Of a DNA stretch of 64,000 nucleotides, positions 18,049 through 26,774 are shown in pieces; the first letter of the stretch is position 1, and every line of letters starts with the position of its first letter. The notes under the pieces are model-generated. The model had not been told where the DNA came from and did no database searches. It worked only from the letters and a program-made list of their open reading frames with translations. Origin of the DNA: Paraburkholderia metrosideri (GTDB lineage: Bacteria; Pseudomonadota; Gammaproteobacteria; Burkholderiales; Burkholderiaceae); the NCBI RefSeq assembly GCF_904848625.1, contig NZ_CAJHCP010000003.1, forward strand, positions 610,373-674,372. The letters run 5' to 3'. The position numbers and the translations under genes are program-made.

Positions 18049-18558
18049 ATGATGTCCAAACTTCGTTTCGTATTTGCTGTATTGATGGTCGGTGCGCTGG
18101 CTGCATGTCACTCGGGCGTGAAGCTCGACGAAAACGCCAACAAGGGCGGTGCAGTTTCGACGCAACCGAACCCGACCGATGTCGCACAGGTCAACGTCGA
18201 CCCGCTGAACGATCCGAACAGCCCGCTTGCCAAGCGCAGCATCTATTTCGATTTCGACAGCTACTCGGTCAAGGACGACTATCAGTCGCTGCTGCAACAA
18301 CACGCGCAATACCTGAAGAGCCATCCGCAACGTCACGTCCTGATCCAGGGCAACACCGACGAGCGCGGCACGAGCGAGTACAACCTGGCACTCGGCCAGA
18401 AGCGTGCTGAAGCTGTGCGTCGTTCGCTGTCGCTGATGGGCGTCGCTGACTCGCAAATGGAAGCTGTGAGCCTCGGCAAGGAAAAGCCGCAAGCTGACGG
18501 TCATGACGAATCGTCGTGGGCACAAAACCGCCGCGCCGACCTCGTGTATCAACAGTAA
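18049..18558 (+). CDS. pal: Peptidoglycan-associated lipoprotein Pal
   Basis: A 169-residue outer-membrane lipoprotein. The lipobox LAAC places the acylated cysteine at Cys20. The OmpA-like C-terminal domain contains YFDFDSYSV and NTDERGTSEYNLALGQKRA, whose Asp and Arg contact diaminopimelate in peptidoglycan. AAGGAGAG gives a strong ribosome-binding site. It sits between tolB and cpoB in the standard order. Confidence 0.97.
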   Translation: MMSKLRFVFAVLMVGALAACHSGVKLDENANKGGAVSTQPNPTDVAQVNVDPLNDPNSPLAKRSIYFDFDSYSVKDDYQSLLQQHAQYLKSHPQRHVLIQGNTDERGTSEYNLALGQKRAEAVRRSLSLMGVADSQMEAVSLGKEKPQADGHDESSWAQNRRADLVYQQ

Positions 18559-18578
18559 GTCAACGGGTGATAAGCCGA

Positions 18579-19328
18579 ATGACGCATCGTTTCTCCTGGC
18601 TGCGGTTTGCCGCAGCGGCCTGCGTCGCAGGCACGGCCTTCGCGGCTGTGCCCGCGCATGCGGGCATCTTCGACGACGATCAGGCCCGCCAGGCGATTCT
18701 CGATCTGCGTTCGAAGACCGATAGTCTGTCGAGCCAGTTGTCGGCCGCACAGCGCACGATCCTCGATCAGTCCAACCGTCTCGATCAGCTGAATCAGCAG
18801 GTCGCTACGTTGCGTGGGCAGAATGAGGATATGGGCAACCAGCTCACCACGCTGCAAAAGCAGCAGAAGGACTACTACACCGATCTGGACACGCGCCTGA
18901 AGAAATTCGAGCCGCAGCAACAGACGGTAGACGGAGTCCAGGGCGAGGTGCAGCCGGGCGAAACCGATTCGTTCAACGCGGCTTCGCAGCAGTTCCGCAG
19001 CGGCGACTTCAAGAATGCGGCGGCTTCGTTCCGCAGCTTCATCTCCAAGTATCCGGACAGTCCTTATCAGCCGACCGCGCAATACTGGCTCGGCAACGCG
19101 TTGTATGCACTGCGCGACTACAAGGGCTCGACGGCGACCTGGCAAGGTGTGGTGGCGAAGTATCCGCAGCATCCGCGCGCGCCTGAGGCACTGCTGGCTA
19201 TCGCGAACAATCAGCTCGAGCAAGGTCAGAAGGCTGCGGCCAAAAAGACCCTCGAGCAGATCACCGCGCAATACAGCGGGTCCGACGTCGCGCAAACGGC
19301 GCAGAGCAAGCTGTCGCAGATCAAGTAG
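18579..19328 (+). CDS. cpoB: Cell division coordinator CpoB (YbgF)
   Basis: A 249-residue periplasmic protein with a Sec signal peptide (cleavage after AHA, about residue 28), an N-terminal coiled coil (about 40-100, rich in Gln/Leu/Asp) that drives trimerisation, and C-terminal TPR repeats (about 125-245, including AQYWLGNALYALRDYKGS). CpoB links peptidoglycan synthesis to Tol-mediated outer-membrane constriction. ATG 18579 is chosen because the preceding in-frame codons overlap pal. It is the last gene of the operon, followed by an intrinsic terminator. Confidence 0.93.
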   Translation: MTHRFSWLRFAAAACVAGTAFAAVPAHAGIFDDDQARQAILDLRSKTDSLSSQLSAAQRTILDQSNRLDQLNQQVATLRGQNEDMGNQLTTLQKQQKDYYTDLDTRLKKFEPQQQTVDGVQGEVQPGETDSFNAASQQFRSGDFKNAAASFRSFISKYPDSPYQPTAQYWLGNALYALRDYKGSTATWQGVVAKYPQHPRAPEALLAIANNQLEQGQKAAAKKTLEQITAQYSGSDVAQTAQSKLSQIK

Positions 19329-19416
19329 TCACAGTTGTCTGATTGTCTGGTTGTAGATTGAGCAGTTGCGGTAACGCGCAGTGTCCGATGCTATAGCCAC
19401 GCGCGCCTCTCGCTGG

Positions 19417-19450
19417 AAAGCCCGAGGTAGAGATACCTCGGGCTTTTCAT
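19417..19450 (+). terminator. Intrinsic terminator of the tol-pal operon
   Basis: AAAGCCCGAGGTA, loop GAGA, and its exact complement form a 13-bp stem (19417-19446) ending in a short T-run. It lies 88 bases after cpoB. Confidence 0.88.
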
Positions 19451-19485
19451 TATATGAAGTGTCGATAGTTTATTGCGACGATGGG

Positions 19486-19515
19486 TTGACAGCCTGTAAA
19501 GGCTATCGATATAAT
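19486..19515 (+). promoter_or_regulatory. Sigma-70 promoter of tRNA-Lys
   Basis: TTGACA (19486-19491) and TATAAT (19510-19515) are both consensus, spaced 18 bases, and end 14 bases before the mature tRNA 5' end. Confidence 0.88.
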
Positions 19516-19529
19516 CTCGCTTCTCTTTT

Positions 19530-19605
19530 GGGTCGTTAGCTCAGCTGGTAGAGCAGCGGACTTTTAATCCGTTGGTCACAGGTTCGAATCCCGTACGGCC
19601 TACCA
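19530..19605 (+). tRNA. tRNA-Lys(UUU)
   Basis: A 76-base tRNA with encoded CCA. The acceptor stem GGGTCGT pairs with ACGGCCT including G-U pairs, the D-arm is AGCTCAGCTGGTAGAGC, and the T-loop is GGTTCGAATCC. The anticodon loop CTTTTAA places TTT at 19563-19565, which reads AAA/AAG lysine codons. It has its own consensus promoter and a following terminator, so it is a single-gene unit. Confidence 0.97.
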
Positions 19606-19615
19606 AAAGATTCGA

Positions 19616-19652
19616 GGGCTTGCACGCGTCAGCGTCGCAAGCCCTTTTCTTT
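19616..19652 (+). terminator. Intrinsic terminator of tRNA-Lys
   Basis: GGGCTTGC-ACGC, loop GTCA, then GCGT-C-GCAAGCCC gives a 12-bp stem with one bulge, followed by TTTTCTTTTT. It begins ten bases after the tRNA CCA. Confidence 0.87.
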
Positions 19653-21033
19653 TTGCCCCGCAGAAATGCCGCTGCTCCGCAAACCTTTTGCGGCTGCTTG
19701 ACCCACGCGCAACGCATGTCCGGCGACATGAGGCGACGTCAACAATATCCGCTGATTTGCGGCAGTTTCGCGAAACCGTCGGCGGTAGTTGCTCGTCGCA
19801 GACGTGGGTTGGGTCTCGCTGATTGCGCGCCTCACGCCTGCCGGCTGACGAATGCGTGATCGCAAACGACCTCGCCTGCTACCTCTAACAGCATCCCTTC
19901 AAGTGGCCGTTCGTTACGTCCGGCAAAAACCGACCATGCAACCGCAAGCGTTTGAGCGGCGGCCTACAGATTCGGAATCTATTCGAACAACGGCCGTTGC
20001 CGTTTGCTCATGCTATCCATGCTGCACTCGCATTGAAATGCAAAGCGCGGACTCATCGAAAAAATCTGGTCAACGCGATGTGTCCACACTGTTCGCACGT
20101 CGCCTTTGACTGACTCGATCTCCCCCATCCGATCTCCCCATTCATCACCCGCCGGAAAAATGCCTGGCTCGCTACCTAAGCTGGCGCGAACGAAACGGCA
20201 ACTGACTGATGACACGTTAAAAGCCAGGAAGCATCACGCGACATCAGCGGCATCGACAGTGCACTCTCCTCCACCACATCCTTCCATTTGCCTGGACGAC
20301 GCATGAGTCGCTGTTGACTGTCAGCCCATACATTCACTCGCCCGTTCAGCGTCCACTCGCGCCCCACGCACGCATCCGCAATGAATAATAAAGATAAATA
20401 TTAAGCATAATTTCCGTGTGCACACAGACGCCAAAATGTGCCCAAGCCTTCTCAGTCAGCATGTACCACCAACGCAGCAACTACGGCGAAAGTTCACGTT
20501 GACAGACTCACTGACTGACAAGCCGCGCACCAGACACCCCTCAACCCAGCCCGCCTCCCACCAAGTCAACGCGAGGCGGACGCCCCAGACCTTCCTAGTC
20601 AAATCGATTTCACCAGGCAGACCCACCGCTCACCCCAAACACACATCTCGCCACTTTCCCTCCAGGGAATCTCCCTAATAAAATCAGCGATATTATTGAT
20701 TAATAATATTACCAATCGATCCGAGCCCGCCGCAGGTTGCTGCACTACAACAATTGGAGACAACCATTGCAAGCCGCACAGAGCTTCGAGTTTCTTCTAT
20801 TGCGCCGGGCCGCCGCTCCCACGCGCTCAATTCGGCCGTCGACGCAAACGTATGCGAGCCACCCGTTCCCGCTCAGCAACATCAGTTTCCTGGCGAGAGA
20901 ACAGCACTGACGCTCTCCCAGCCAATTCCTCAACAGCAAGAATAAGAACGGGATAAACACAAGAACCAGCAACAACCCGCAGCACCCCCTTGAGTCATCA
21001 ATACAAGTATTCAATTTATTCCGCTGTCCTAAC
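19653..21033. other. Long gene-poor region after tRNA-Lys
   Basis: About 1.4 kb without a gene I can support. The open frames here (for example 19852-20109, 20106-20306, 20418-20678) show no domain, no good ribosome-binding site and a composition like random translation. Two AT-rich islands stand out: 20380-20415, and 20680-20720 with a perfect AT palindrome. No copy of the tRNA 3' end was found that would mark an attachment site. It could be decayed accessory DNA or hold an unrecognised small RNA. Confidence 0.45.
20690..20709. repeat. Perfect AT-rich palindrome
   Basis: ATATTATT-GATT-AATAATAT is an 8-bp perfect inverted repeat in an AT-rich pocket about 380 bases upstream of the arabinofuranosidase gene. 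It could be an operator or a nucleoid-protein (H-NS-like) nucleation site. The function is unknown. Confidence 0.5.
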
Positions 21034-21066
21034 ATGCAGCGGGCATCACAAAGATGCCCGCTGCAT
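21034..21066 (+). promoter_or_regulatory. 14-bp hairpin in the arabinofuranosidase 5' leader
   Basis: ATGCAGCGGGCATC, loop ACAAA, and the exact complement form a perfect 14-bp stem. It ends 11 bases before the AAGGAGG ribosome-binding site of the next gene and has no T-run, so it is not a simple terminator. It may stabilise the mRNA 5' end or control translation. Confidence 0.6.
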
Positions 21067-21086
21067 CACGGGCTTATAAGGAGGAG

Positions 21087-23147
21087 ATGATGATGTTAAG
21101 AAGAACCGGATTGCTTTCCGCATTACTGATGGTGCCAGTCTTACTCGCCGCGTGTAATGGCGACACCAACCCCGCGTCACCCCAGTCGCAGAACACCAGC
21201 ACGTCGCAACCGCCCGGTGGCGGCTCATCCACATCAACATCGGGCACAGGCACAGGCACGGGCACCAACACAACGACCCCGCCGAATACCGACGCATCCG
21301 TCCCGCCGGCCCTCCCCTGCGACGCCGCGTCCGATGCCGGCACCGCCTGCGTCGCAGCGCACAGCGTGACGCGACTGCTGACGAAGAACTACGCCGGCCC
21401 GCTCTTCCAGGTTCAGCGCGCGTCCGATAAGGCCACGCAAGACATCTACCCGTACGTCGCAAGCACGCTGCCGAGCGGCGCCGACACCAAGCTGCTCGGC
21501 TCAACCAATGTCACCAGCGCCAACACCTTCTGCAGCAACACAACCTGCACGGTCTCCTACATCTATGACCAGATCGATCTGGTCGCGCCGTTGAAGGGCG
21601 GCGCATTCGGTAACGTCCCGGCCACGCTCAAACTCAATACGGACGGCTCCGAGTCACTGGTCGTCACGACCGGCGCGTCGGGTTCCACATCGACGATGAC
21701 GGTACCGGTCCTCAACGGTTTCGCCACCATCACGCTGCCAGGCACCAGCGGCACGTTGACGGTTCAGGTCCACACGGCACCGACGCTGACCACGCAGTCA
21801 CCGACTCTGGCATTGACGATCGGCAACGACTTGCCCGCACTCTCCGGCGGACAGGCTGCGCTGAGCTACATGGCACTGGGTCAAGGCGTGCAGATCCCGG
21901 CGTTGAGTACCGTCGGCGGGCAGGCCTATCGCAATCGTATCGGCACGGTCAACCAGTCGATCGGCGACAGTGAAATCGCGGAATACATGGTGGCAGGCGC
22001 GCAGTACGGCCCGGCTTCCGGTTGCTGCGGCACCTACGGCAACATGGAAGACAGCGCCGACCCCGGCACCTATGCGAAAGGCGAAATCGAGGGCGAGATG
22101 TTCGGCCTGGCGTTCTCGAGCGGCAACGCCGCCGTGTTCGGCTATTGCGACGGCTACACCGGTGTATCGCCGATCAGCTCAGGCAACTGCAAGGGCGTCA
22201 ACTGGCCGGGCGTCGACGCAGAAGCCGGCGTCTATCTGTACGGTCCGCAACAGCCCGCCAACGCGAACTTCGTGACGGTATTGTCGAAATATTCGCCGGT
22301 GACTCAGTCCAATCTCTTCGCGGTCAAGAGTGGCGACGCGTCGCAAGCGACCCTCACATCGGTCTTCGACCAGGCACCGCCCGAAGCGTACAACTTCTTC
22401 AACGATGCAGGCCATGCGTTCAACGGACAATGGCAAGGTGGTCTGTCGCTCGGTGAAGGCGGCGACGGCAGCGCAGCGCCGATCCAGTTCTTTGAAGGCG
22501 CGGTGATCGCCAAATCGACGTCGAACGCAACGGACGACGCGATCCAGGCAAGCATCGCGAACTTCTACGGCCCGACGACCGATCAGACGGCAGCCACCTG
22601 CTCGGCGAACAACCTGATCAACTCGCCGCTGAACCTGGCATCGTCGAATGCATGGACCCAGGCGAACGGCGCTACGGCATCGGTCGCGACGGACATCTCC
22701 GGAACCAGCACGTACGCAGCGACGTTGACGAACGCGAACGGTAACTCGGTCTCCAACATCAACGAAACGATCCGCGTGCAGGCCGGCCAGACCTACACCT
22801 TCACCGACTACGTTCTCGCGACAACCAACGCTACCGTCTTCCCGGGTGGTTCGCTTCAGACCGATGGCCCGAATGGCGCGGAAGTACCGTGGGTGCTCAA
22901 CACGAACACGGGCGCGATCGTTCAAGGTACGTGGGGTTCCGGCAAGGCGACCTCGCTGAGCGCGGTGAAGGCGGGCAACTGGTGGAAAGTAACGATGACG
23001 TTCACCGCCCCGGCTGGAGCGAACAACGCACAGGTCTTTATCGATCCGCCGACTTCGAGCGCCGCCGGTGTGCGTTCGCAACAGGCGCAAGGTCTGGCAG
23101 CGACGCACTTCTGCCCGAGCCTTTCGATGCCTGCTTCGGGAACGTAA
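21087..23147 (+). CDS. GH54-like alpha-L-arabinofuranosidase lipoprotein
   Basis: A 686-residue predicted lipoprotein. The lipobox LLAAC gives acylated Cys23, then a Ser/Thr/Gly/Pro linker to about residue 75. The GH54 catalytic domain follows: PCDAASDAGTACVAAHS at its start, the vicinal Cys313-Cys314 in SGCCGTYGN, candidate nucleophile Glu379 in DAEAGVY, and candidate acid/base Asp460 in GEGGDGS. The 81-residue spacing resembles the 76 in fungal AbfB. A beta-sandwich-like C-terminal domain (about 520-670) replaces the usual CBM42. The enzyme would release arabinose from plant polymers at the cell surface. AAGGAGG precedes three in-frame ATGs (21087, 21090, 21093). Confidence 0.75.
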   Translation: MMMLRRTGLLSALLMVPVLLAACNGDTNPASPQSQNTSTSQPPGGGSSTSTSGTGTGTGTNTTTPPNTDASVPPALPCDAASDAGTACVAAHSVTRLLTKNYAGPLFQVQRASDKATQDIYPYVASTLPSGADTKLLGSTNVTSANTFCSNTTCTVSYIYDQIDLVAPLKGGAFGNVPATLKLNTDGSESLVVTTGASGSTSTMTVPVLNGFATITLPGTSGTLTVQVHTAPTLTTQSPTLALTIGNDLPALSGGQAALSYMALGQGVQIPALSTVGGQAYRNRIGTVNQSIGDSEIAEYMVAGAQYGPASGCCGTYGNMEDSADPGTYAKGEIEGEMFGLAFSSGNAAVFGYCDGYTGVSPISSGNCKGVNWPGVDAEAGVYLYGPQQPANANFVTVLSKYSPVTQSNLFAVKSGDASQATLTSVFDQAPPEAYNFFNDAGHAFNGQWQGGLSLGEGGDGSAAPIQFFEGAVIAKSTSNATDDAIQASIANFYGPTTDQTAATCSANNLINSPLNLASSNAWTQANGATASVATDISGTSTYAATLTNANGNSVSNINETIRVQAGQTYTFTDYVLATTNATVFPGGSLQTDGPNGAEVPWVLNTNTGAIVQGTWGSGKATSLSAVKAGNWWKVTMTFTAPAGANNAQVFIDPPTSSAAGVRSQQAQGLAATHFCPSLSMPASGT

Positions 23148-23200
23148 AGCGCGTCGTGGTCTGACGTCCTGACTCACTGACGTTCATCAACGCATCAACA

Positions 23201-23232
23201 AAAAGACGGGCGGTTCACACCGCCCGTCTTTT
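23201..23232. terminator. Bidirectional intrinsic terminator
   Basis: AAAAGACGGGCGGT, loop TCAC, and the exact complement form a 14-bp stem with A/T flanks. It lies between the converging arabinofuranosidase and lactonase genes and can serve both. Confidence 0.9.
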
Positions 23233-23317
23233 CATTTGCAGACACCACTGCGCCCGACGAACACGCCACAATAAAGCGCGCATTTAGCGTGAGAGTCGGC
23301 TCATCACGTGAATCGCT

Positions 23318-24397
23318 TTAAAGGAATTCCAGACACACTGCGTTCGGGATTGCAAAGTCGTTGCCCGTGAACGTGAGTTCGCCGGTCTGCGCATCGATCG
23401 AGAACACGCGGATAAAGGCTTCGTCCTGTGAGGCGGCCAGCAGGTATTTGCCATCGGGCGACACCGCCAGATCGCGCGGCGTACGGCCGCCGAGACTCCA
23501 CGTGCCGATCGGCGTCAACGTGCCGGCAGTTTCGTCGACTCGCGCGGCGAAGATCGAATCGTGTCCACGATTGCCGACATAGAGGAAGCGTCCCGACGGA
23601 TGCAACCGCATACCGCCCGCACCGCTGTTTCCGTCGAAGTCTGCCGGCAGACTCGACACCTCGCTGACGAGGGACACGTCGTCGCCATCAAGCCGATACA
23701 TTCGCACGGTCGACGACATTTCGTAATTGGCCAGCAGATAAGCACCGCTCCCGGTGAATAGCAGATGACGCGGCCCCGCACCCGGCGCCGCTTTCAACGT
23801 CAGGTCGGAAACGGGATTCACGTTGCCACCATCCAGCGGATGACGCACGATGCCATCCACTCCAAGGTCGGCCAGATAGACATAACGATGGTCGGGGCTG
23901 ACCAGCGCGCAATGCGCATGCGGTCCGTCCTGGCGATCCGGGTTCGGTCCTGTCCCGTCACGCGTCAACACGACCGGCTCGCCGGATGGTACGCCACGCG
24001 CGTCGAGTGAATACGACAGCACTTCACCGGTCAGATAGTTCGAGATCAGCAGAAGCGGCACCTCGTTATCGACCGACACGTGACACGGCCAGACACCCTG
24101 CGTCGGCGTGTCGTGCAACAGCGTCAGCGTGCCGTTTGCTGCGTCGAGGTCGTAGGTGCTGAGACCCGGGCCGTCTTCCGCGTTGACCTCCCGCACCGCG
24201 TACAGCCTGCGCCGATCCGACGACAACGTCAGATACGATGGATTCACCGCGTCTTGCACAGCGACTTCACTGAGGCGGCCTGTCGACGGATCGAAACCCA
24301 GCAGATAAATCCCTCGGCCCTTGCCGTCCACATGGGGCATTTTCAGCGTGTACGTGCCGACTGCCAGAGCTACCGCTCCAGTTTGCTGCTGATTCAC
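23318..24397 (-). CDS. Lactonase-family beta-propeller (6-phosphogluconolactonase YbhE-like)
   Basis: A 359-residue seven-bladed propeller of the lactonase family (Pfam 10282 group, E. coli Pgl/YbhE). Characteristic pieces are the N-terminal VGTYT, GPHAHCALVSPDHRYVYLADLG, GAGPRHLLF, and RFLYVGNRGHDSI. Members hydrolyse 6-phosphogluconolactone or other sugar lactones and muconate-type lactones. There is no signal peptide, so it is cytoplasmic. It stands alone, convergent with the arabinofuranosidase. A link to aldonolactones from released sugars is tempting but unproven. Confidence 0.85.
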   Translation of the reverse strand: MNQQQTGAVALAVGTYTLKMPHVDGKGRGIYLLGFDPSTGRLSEVAVQDAVNPSYLTLSSDRRRLYAVREVNAEDGPGLSTYDLDAANGTLTLLHDTPTQGVWPCHVSVDNEVPLLLISNYLTGEVLSYSLDARGVPSGEPVVLTRDGTGPNPDRQDGPHAHCALVSPDHRYVYLADLGVDGIVRHPLDGGNVNPVSDLTLKAAPGAGPRHLLFTGSGAYLLANYEMSSTVRMYRLDGDDVSLVSEVSSLPADFDGNSGAGGMRLHPSGRFLYVGNRGHDSIFAARVDETAGTLTPIGTWSLGGRTPRDLAVSPDGKYLLAASQDEAFIRVFSIDAQTGELTFTGNDFAIPNAVCLEFL

Positions 24398-25021
24398 GTC
24401 TATCTCCTTGCTTGATGGTTGAAGTAGTCGACGTCAATCGCGCAACCCAAGGTTCGGGTGCGCATCTTCATCGAAACGGTCGGCCAGATACGCAGGCTGT
24501 ATCAGCGTCCACTCTGCGAAATATTACGCTACACGCCTGCATGCGACGACCCGGCGCGCTAGTCGGGAAGCAGTCTGCGTCGCAACGCATGAACGTCCAC
24601 ATCAAACATAAGGAATCGCTTCTGGCGACCGCCTACAGGCCTTTGACCGCGCTTCAAACAGTCGACCGATTTGACGTGTCCAGCGTCATCAAGCGCACCT
24701 TAAGTCGCCTTTAAACATCGCGGCTTTCGCCTCCTTTTCCATTCGCACTCCAACCCATCGCACGCCAGCCGCACGCGCAAAGTCTTCGCGTTGCGAATGT
24801 GCGATGCCCTACAAAGCCTCGCTCCACCTTCAATCAGCAATGCCCTTCACGCTGACATTCCGCGCGATTGTCAAATCTCTTAAATAGTTCGACACCCCAC
24901 AGACCGTCCTTCCTCTGCACAAGCATGATCGGTTCACGGTGCCATAGACGCTCCGCAAGAGACCACAAGACCGGGCCGGCAGGGCAATCATCCCGCGCCG
25001 TCCAACGCTCAGGGGGCGCCC
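24398..25021. other. Intergenic region between lactonase and outer-membrane barrel
   Basis: These 624 bases hold no gene I can support. A forward frame at 24412-24714 and a reverse frame ending at 24834 were considered. The reverse frame has a protein-like tail (LVQRKDGLWGVELFKRFDN) but overlaps the following gene and lacks a clear start. No promoter or repeat was recognised. Confidence 0.35.
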
Positions 25022-25681
25022 ATGAAGACTGTAAAAATAGTGTGGGTAATAGGGTTGGCAATCTCGATGGATTCGTTGCACGCCCAACAGGTTTACGTGC
25101 AAGGCGGAACACTTGGCGTCGGCATTGGTGCAGCGTACAACGTCACAACATGGTTCGGCGTGCACGCTGACTTCAACGGGATCAACTTCTCTCACAACTT
25201 CACGGTGGGCGGGAATGTTTACGAAGACGGTGTACGCCTTCGTCAGGGTGGCATCTATGGTGATGTGTTCCCGTGGTCGAACAACGGGTTTCGAGTCACG
25301 GCCGGTCTTCGCTTCACCGACAACGAAGTCACAGGCAACTCCGTGCCGACCAATGGCACCTACACGTTTAAAGGCCAACGCTTACCGGCCTCCCCTGGCG
25401 AATATGCGACAGCCACCGCCAAGTATCCGACGGTGATGCCTTATCTGGGCATTGGCTACGGCTTGCAACCGAGGGGCAAAGGCTTTGGACTGGTCATCGA
25501 TCTGGGCGTTGCTTATGGCATCCCGCGCAGTACCTACACGTTGTCACCTGGGCTCTCCCAGGCTGCGGGCCCGGCTTTGAGCCAGCAGATCATTGCGACT
25601 GGATTGCAACAACTGCGCGACAAGGCATCTCCGTTCCGCTGGTATCCAACGCTGCAGATTGGCGTGTCATATCACTTCTGA
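25022..25681 (+). CDS. Small outer-membrane beta-barrel protein
   Basis: A 219-residue protein with a Sec signal peptide (cleavage after LHA, about residue 21) and a mature part of alternating amphipathic strands with many Gly/aromatic pairs, ending in the C-terminal Phe (QIGVSYHF) required by the BAM complex. The central region has GGIYGDVFPWSNNGFRVTAGLRFTDN, cut here by loops, like eight-stranded OmpW/OmpA-like barrels. CAGGGGG precedes the ATG. It is monocistronic in a gene-poor stretch. The ligand or role is unknown. Confidence 0.75.
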   Translation: MKTVKIVWVIGLAISMDSLHAQQVYVQGGTLGVGIGAAYNVTTWFGVHADFNGINFSHNFTVGGNVYEDGVRLRQGGIYGDVFPWSNNGFRVTAGLRFTDNEVTGNSVPTNGTYTFKGQRLPASPGEYATATAKYPTVMPYLGIGYGLQPRGKGFGLVIDLGVAYGIPRSTYTLSPGLSQAAGPALSQQIIATGLQQLRDKASPFRWYPTLQIGVSYHF

Positions 25682-26091
25682 TTGCATACGTGCGCACGGA
25701 TGCAAGATCGATCGCAGACGCATGACGCTCTGTTCATCGTGATGACTGAAACCGGTCGTGAACCGCTGGTTCGGCGGCTTCTCTCTGCGATGCGTCGGCG
25801 GCTAAAAACGCACTCGCCCGCGTAGTCTTCAGTGAGCGCACCTCGACGCCCCGTCGAATTGCTCACGAACAATGCCGCGCTTTGCCGCGCCATCCACTAC
25901 GGAGCCACCAACCGCCCCCTCTCCGACATCCAACGCAAGAATGCGGACGATATACAACGGACTCCCAAATTCATCATTTATCGAGACAGAAAGATATGCA
26001 ATGATCGCCGCCGGTCCCGCCAGGTACGCTGAAACCTCGCGCGAGCAGATGCTTCGGCCATGCCGCGATCCTATCTTTTCATCGAATCGAT
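25682..26091. other. Intergenic region, nothing recognised
   Basis: A 410-base stretch between two orphan genes. Short overlapping frames on both strands (for example 25832-26032 and 25829-26179 reverse) look like noise. No terminator or repeat was recognised. Confidence 0.35.
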
Positions 26092-26466
26092 ATGACCCAT
26101 TTCCTGTTCGATCTCGTCTCGAACCTCGCGTTGCTTGTGATTGTTCAGATTGCTTGCTGTCTATATAACCGGTTTGCATCGGGTCCGGCCATCAATGGCA
26201 CTGACGTGTTCGCCGCGCTCCTTCTATTTGCGTTTCTATTCGACGCAGCCCTGACCTTCGTCATATTCGCCGACGCGCAGAGTCGCTACGGCCAGTACAG
26301 TTCCAGCGACGCATTCGTCGAACGGGCCTGCGCGTACGGACTGGCGATCATCGTGTCGTTCGTGTGGCGTTACGTTGCGCGCCGTTCGCGTCCGGCGCCA
26401 GTCAGCGCCGACAAACCGGTTGTGATCCAGACATCGCCGTATTCGGAATCGCATCTGCCTATGTAA
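26092..26466 (+). CDS. Hypothetical small inner-membrane protein
   Basis: A 124-residue protein with three predicted hydrophobic helices (about residues 5-25, 38-62, 78-92), a positively charged stretch YVARRSRPA after the third, and a polar C-terminal tail. The alternation of hydrophobic segments and the positive-inside pattern favour a real gene, but there is no clear Shine-Dalgarno and no family that I recognise. Neighbours give no hint of its role. Confidence 0.5.
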   Translation: MTHFLFDLVSNLALLVIVQIACCLYNRFASGPAINGTDVFAALLLFAFLFDAALTFVIFADAQSRYGQYSSSDAFVERACAYGLAIIVSFVWRYVARRSRPAPVSADKPVVIQTSPYSESHLPM

Positions 26467-26774
26467 GCGGACACGCGTGATCAAGCGGCCTTCAGCGCGC
26501 ATGACAACATCACCCGGACTCACGGCCCGACCATCCTCTCAAGTTCCGACCACACGGGCGCCAGTCAGCTGAACTGCATAACAGCCAGAACACCTGTCAT
26601 TCCCGCCAGACGGCCTTCATCGCGACCAGGAACGGTCCTTGCACAAGCGCGCGCCGTCGCCTATAACTCCCGAAGACCGAGTGTTACCGTTTGCGCCTGT
26701 CGCCGGGCATTTGCCGCTGTATTGCGCCACCGTCGTTCAATCAGTAGAAGGCAACTTATCCAACGAGGAACATC
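26467..26774. other. Intergenic region upstream of mscS-like gene
   Basis: A 308-base gap with no credible gene. It presumably holds the promoter of the mechanosensitive channel gene. No strong -35/-10 pair could be assigned. Confidence 0.3.

Noticed and set aside
19530..21086. Attachment site at the tRNA-Lys 3' end
   Set aside because: I looked for a second copy of the T-arm/acceptor sequence up to about 27 kb and did not find one; no integrase is present.
24412..24714. A 100-codon plus-strand frame upstream of the barrel protein
   Set aside because: No ribosome-binding site, no domain, and composition like translated non-coding DNA.
24834..25112. A minus-strand frame with a protein-like tail (LVQRKDGLWGVELFKRFDN)
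   Set aside because: It overlaps the start of the outer-membrane protein gene, has no clear start or ribosome-binding site, and I recognise no family. It may be a gene remnant.
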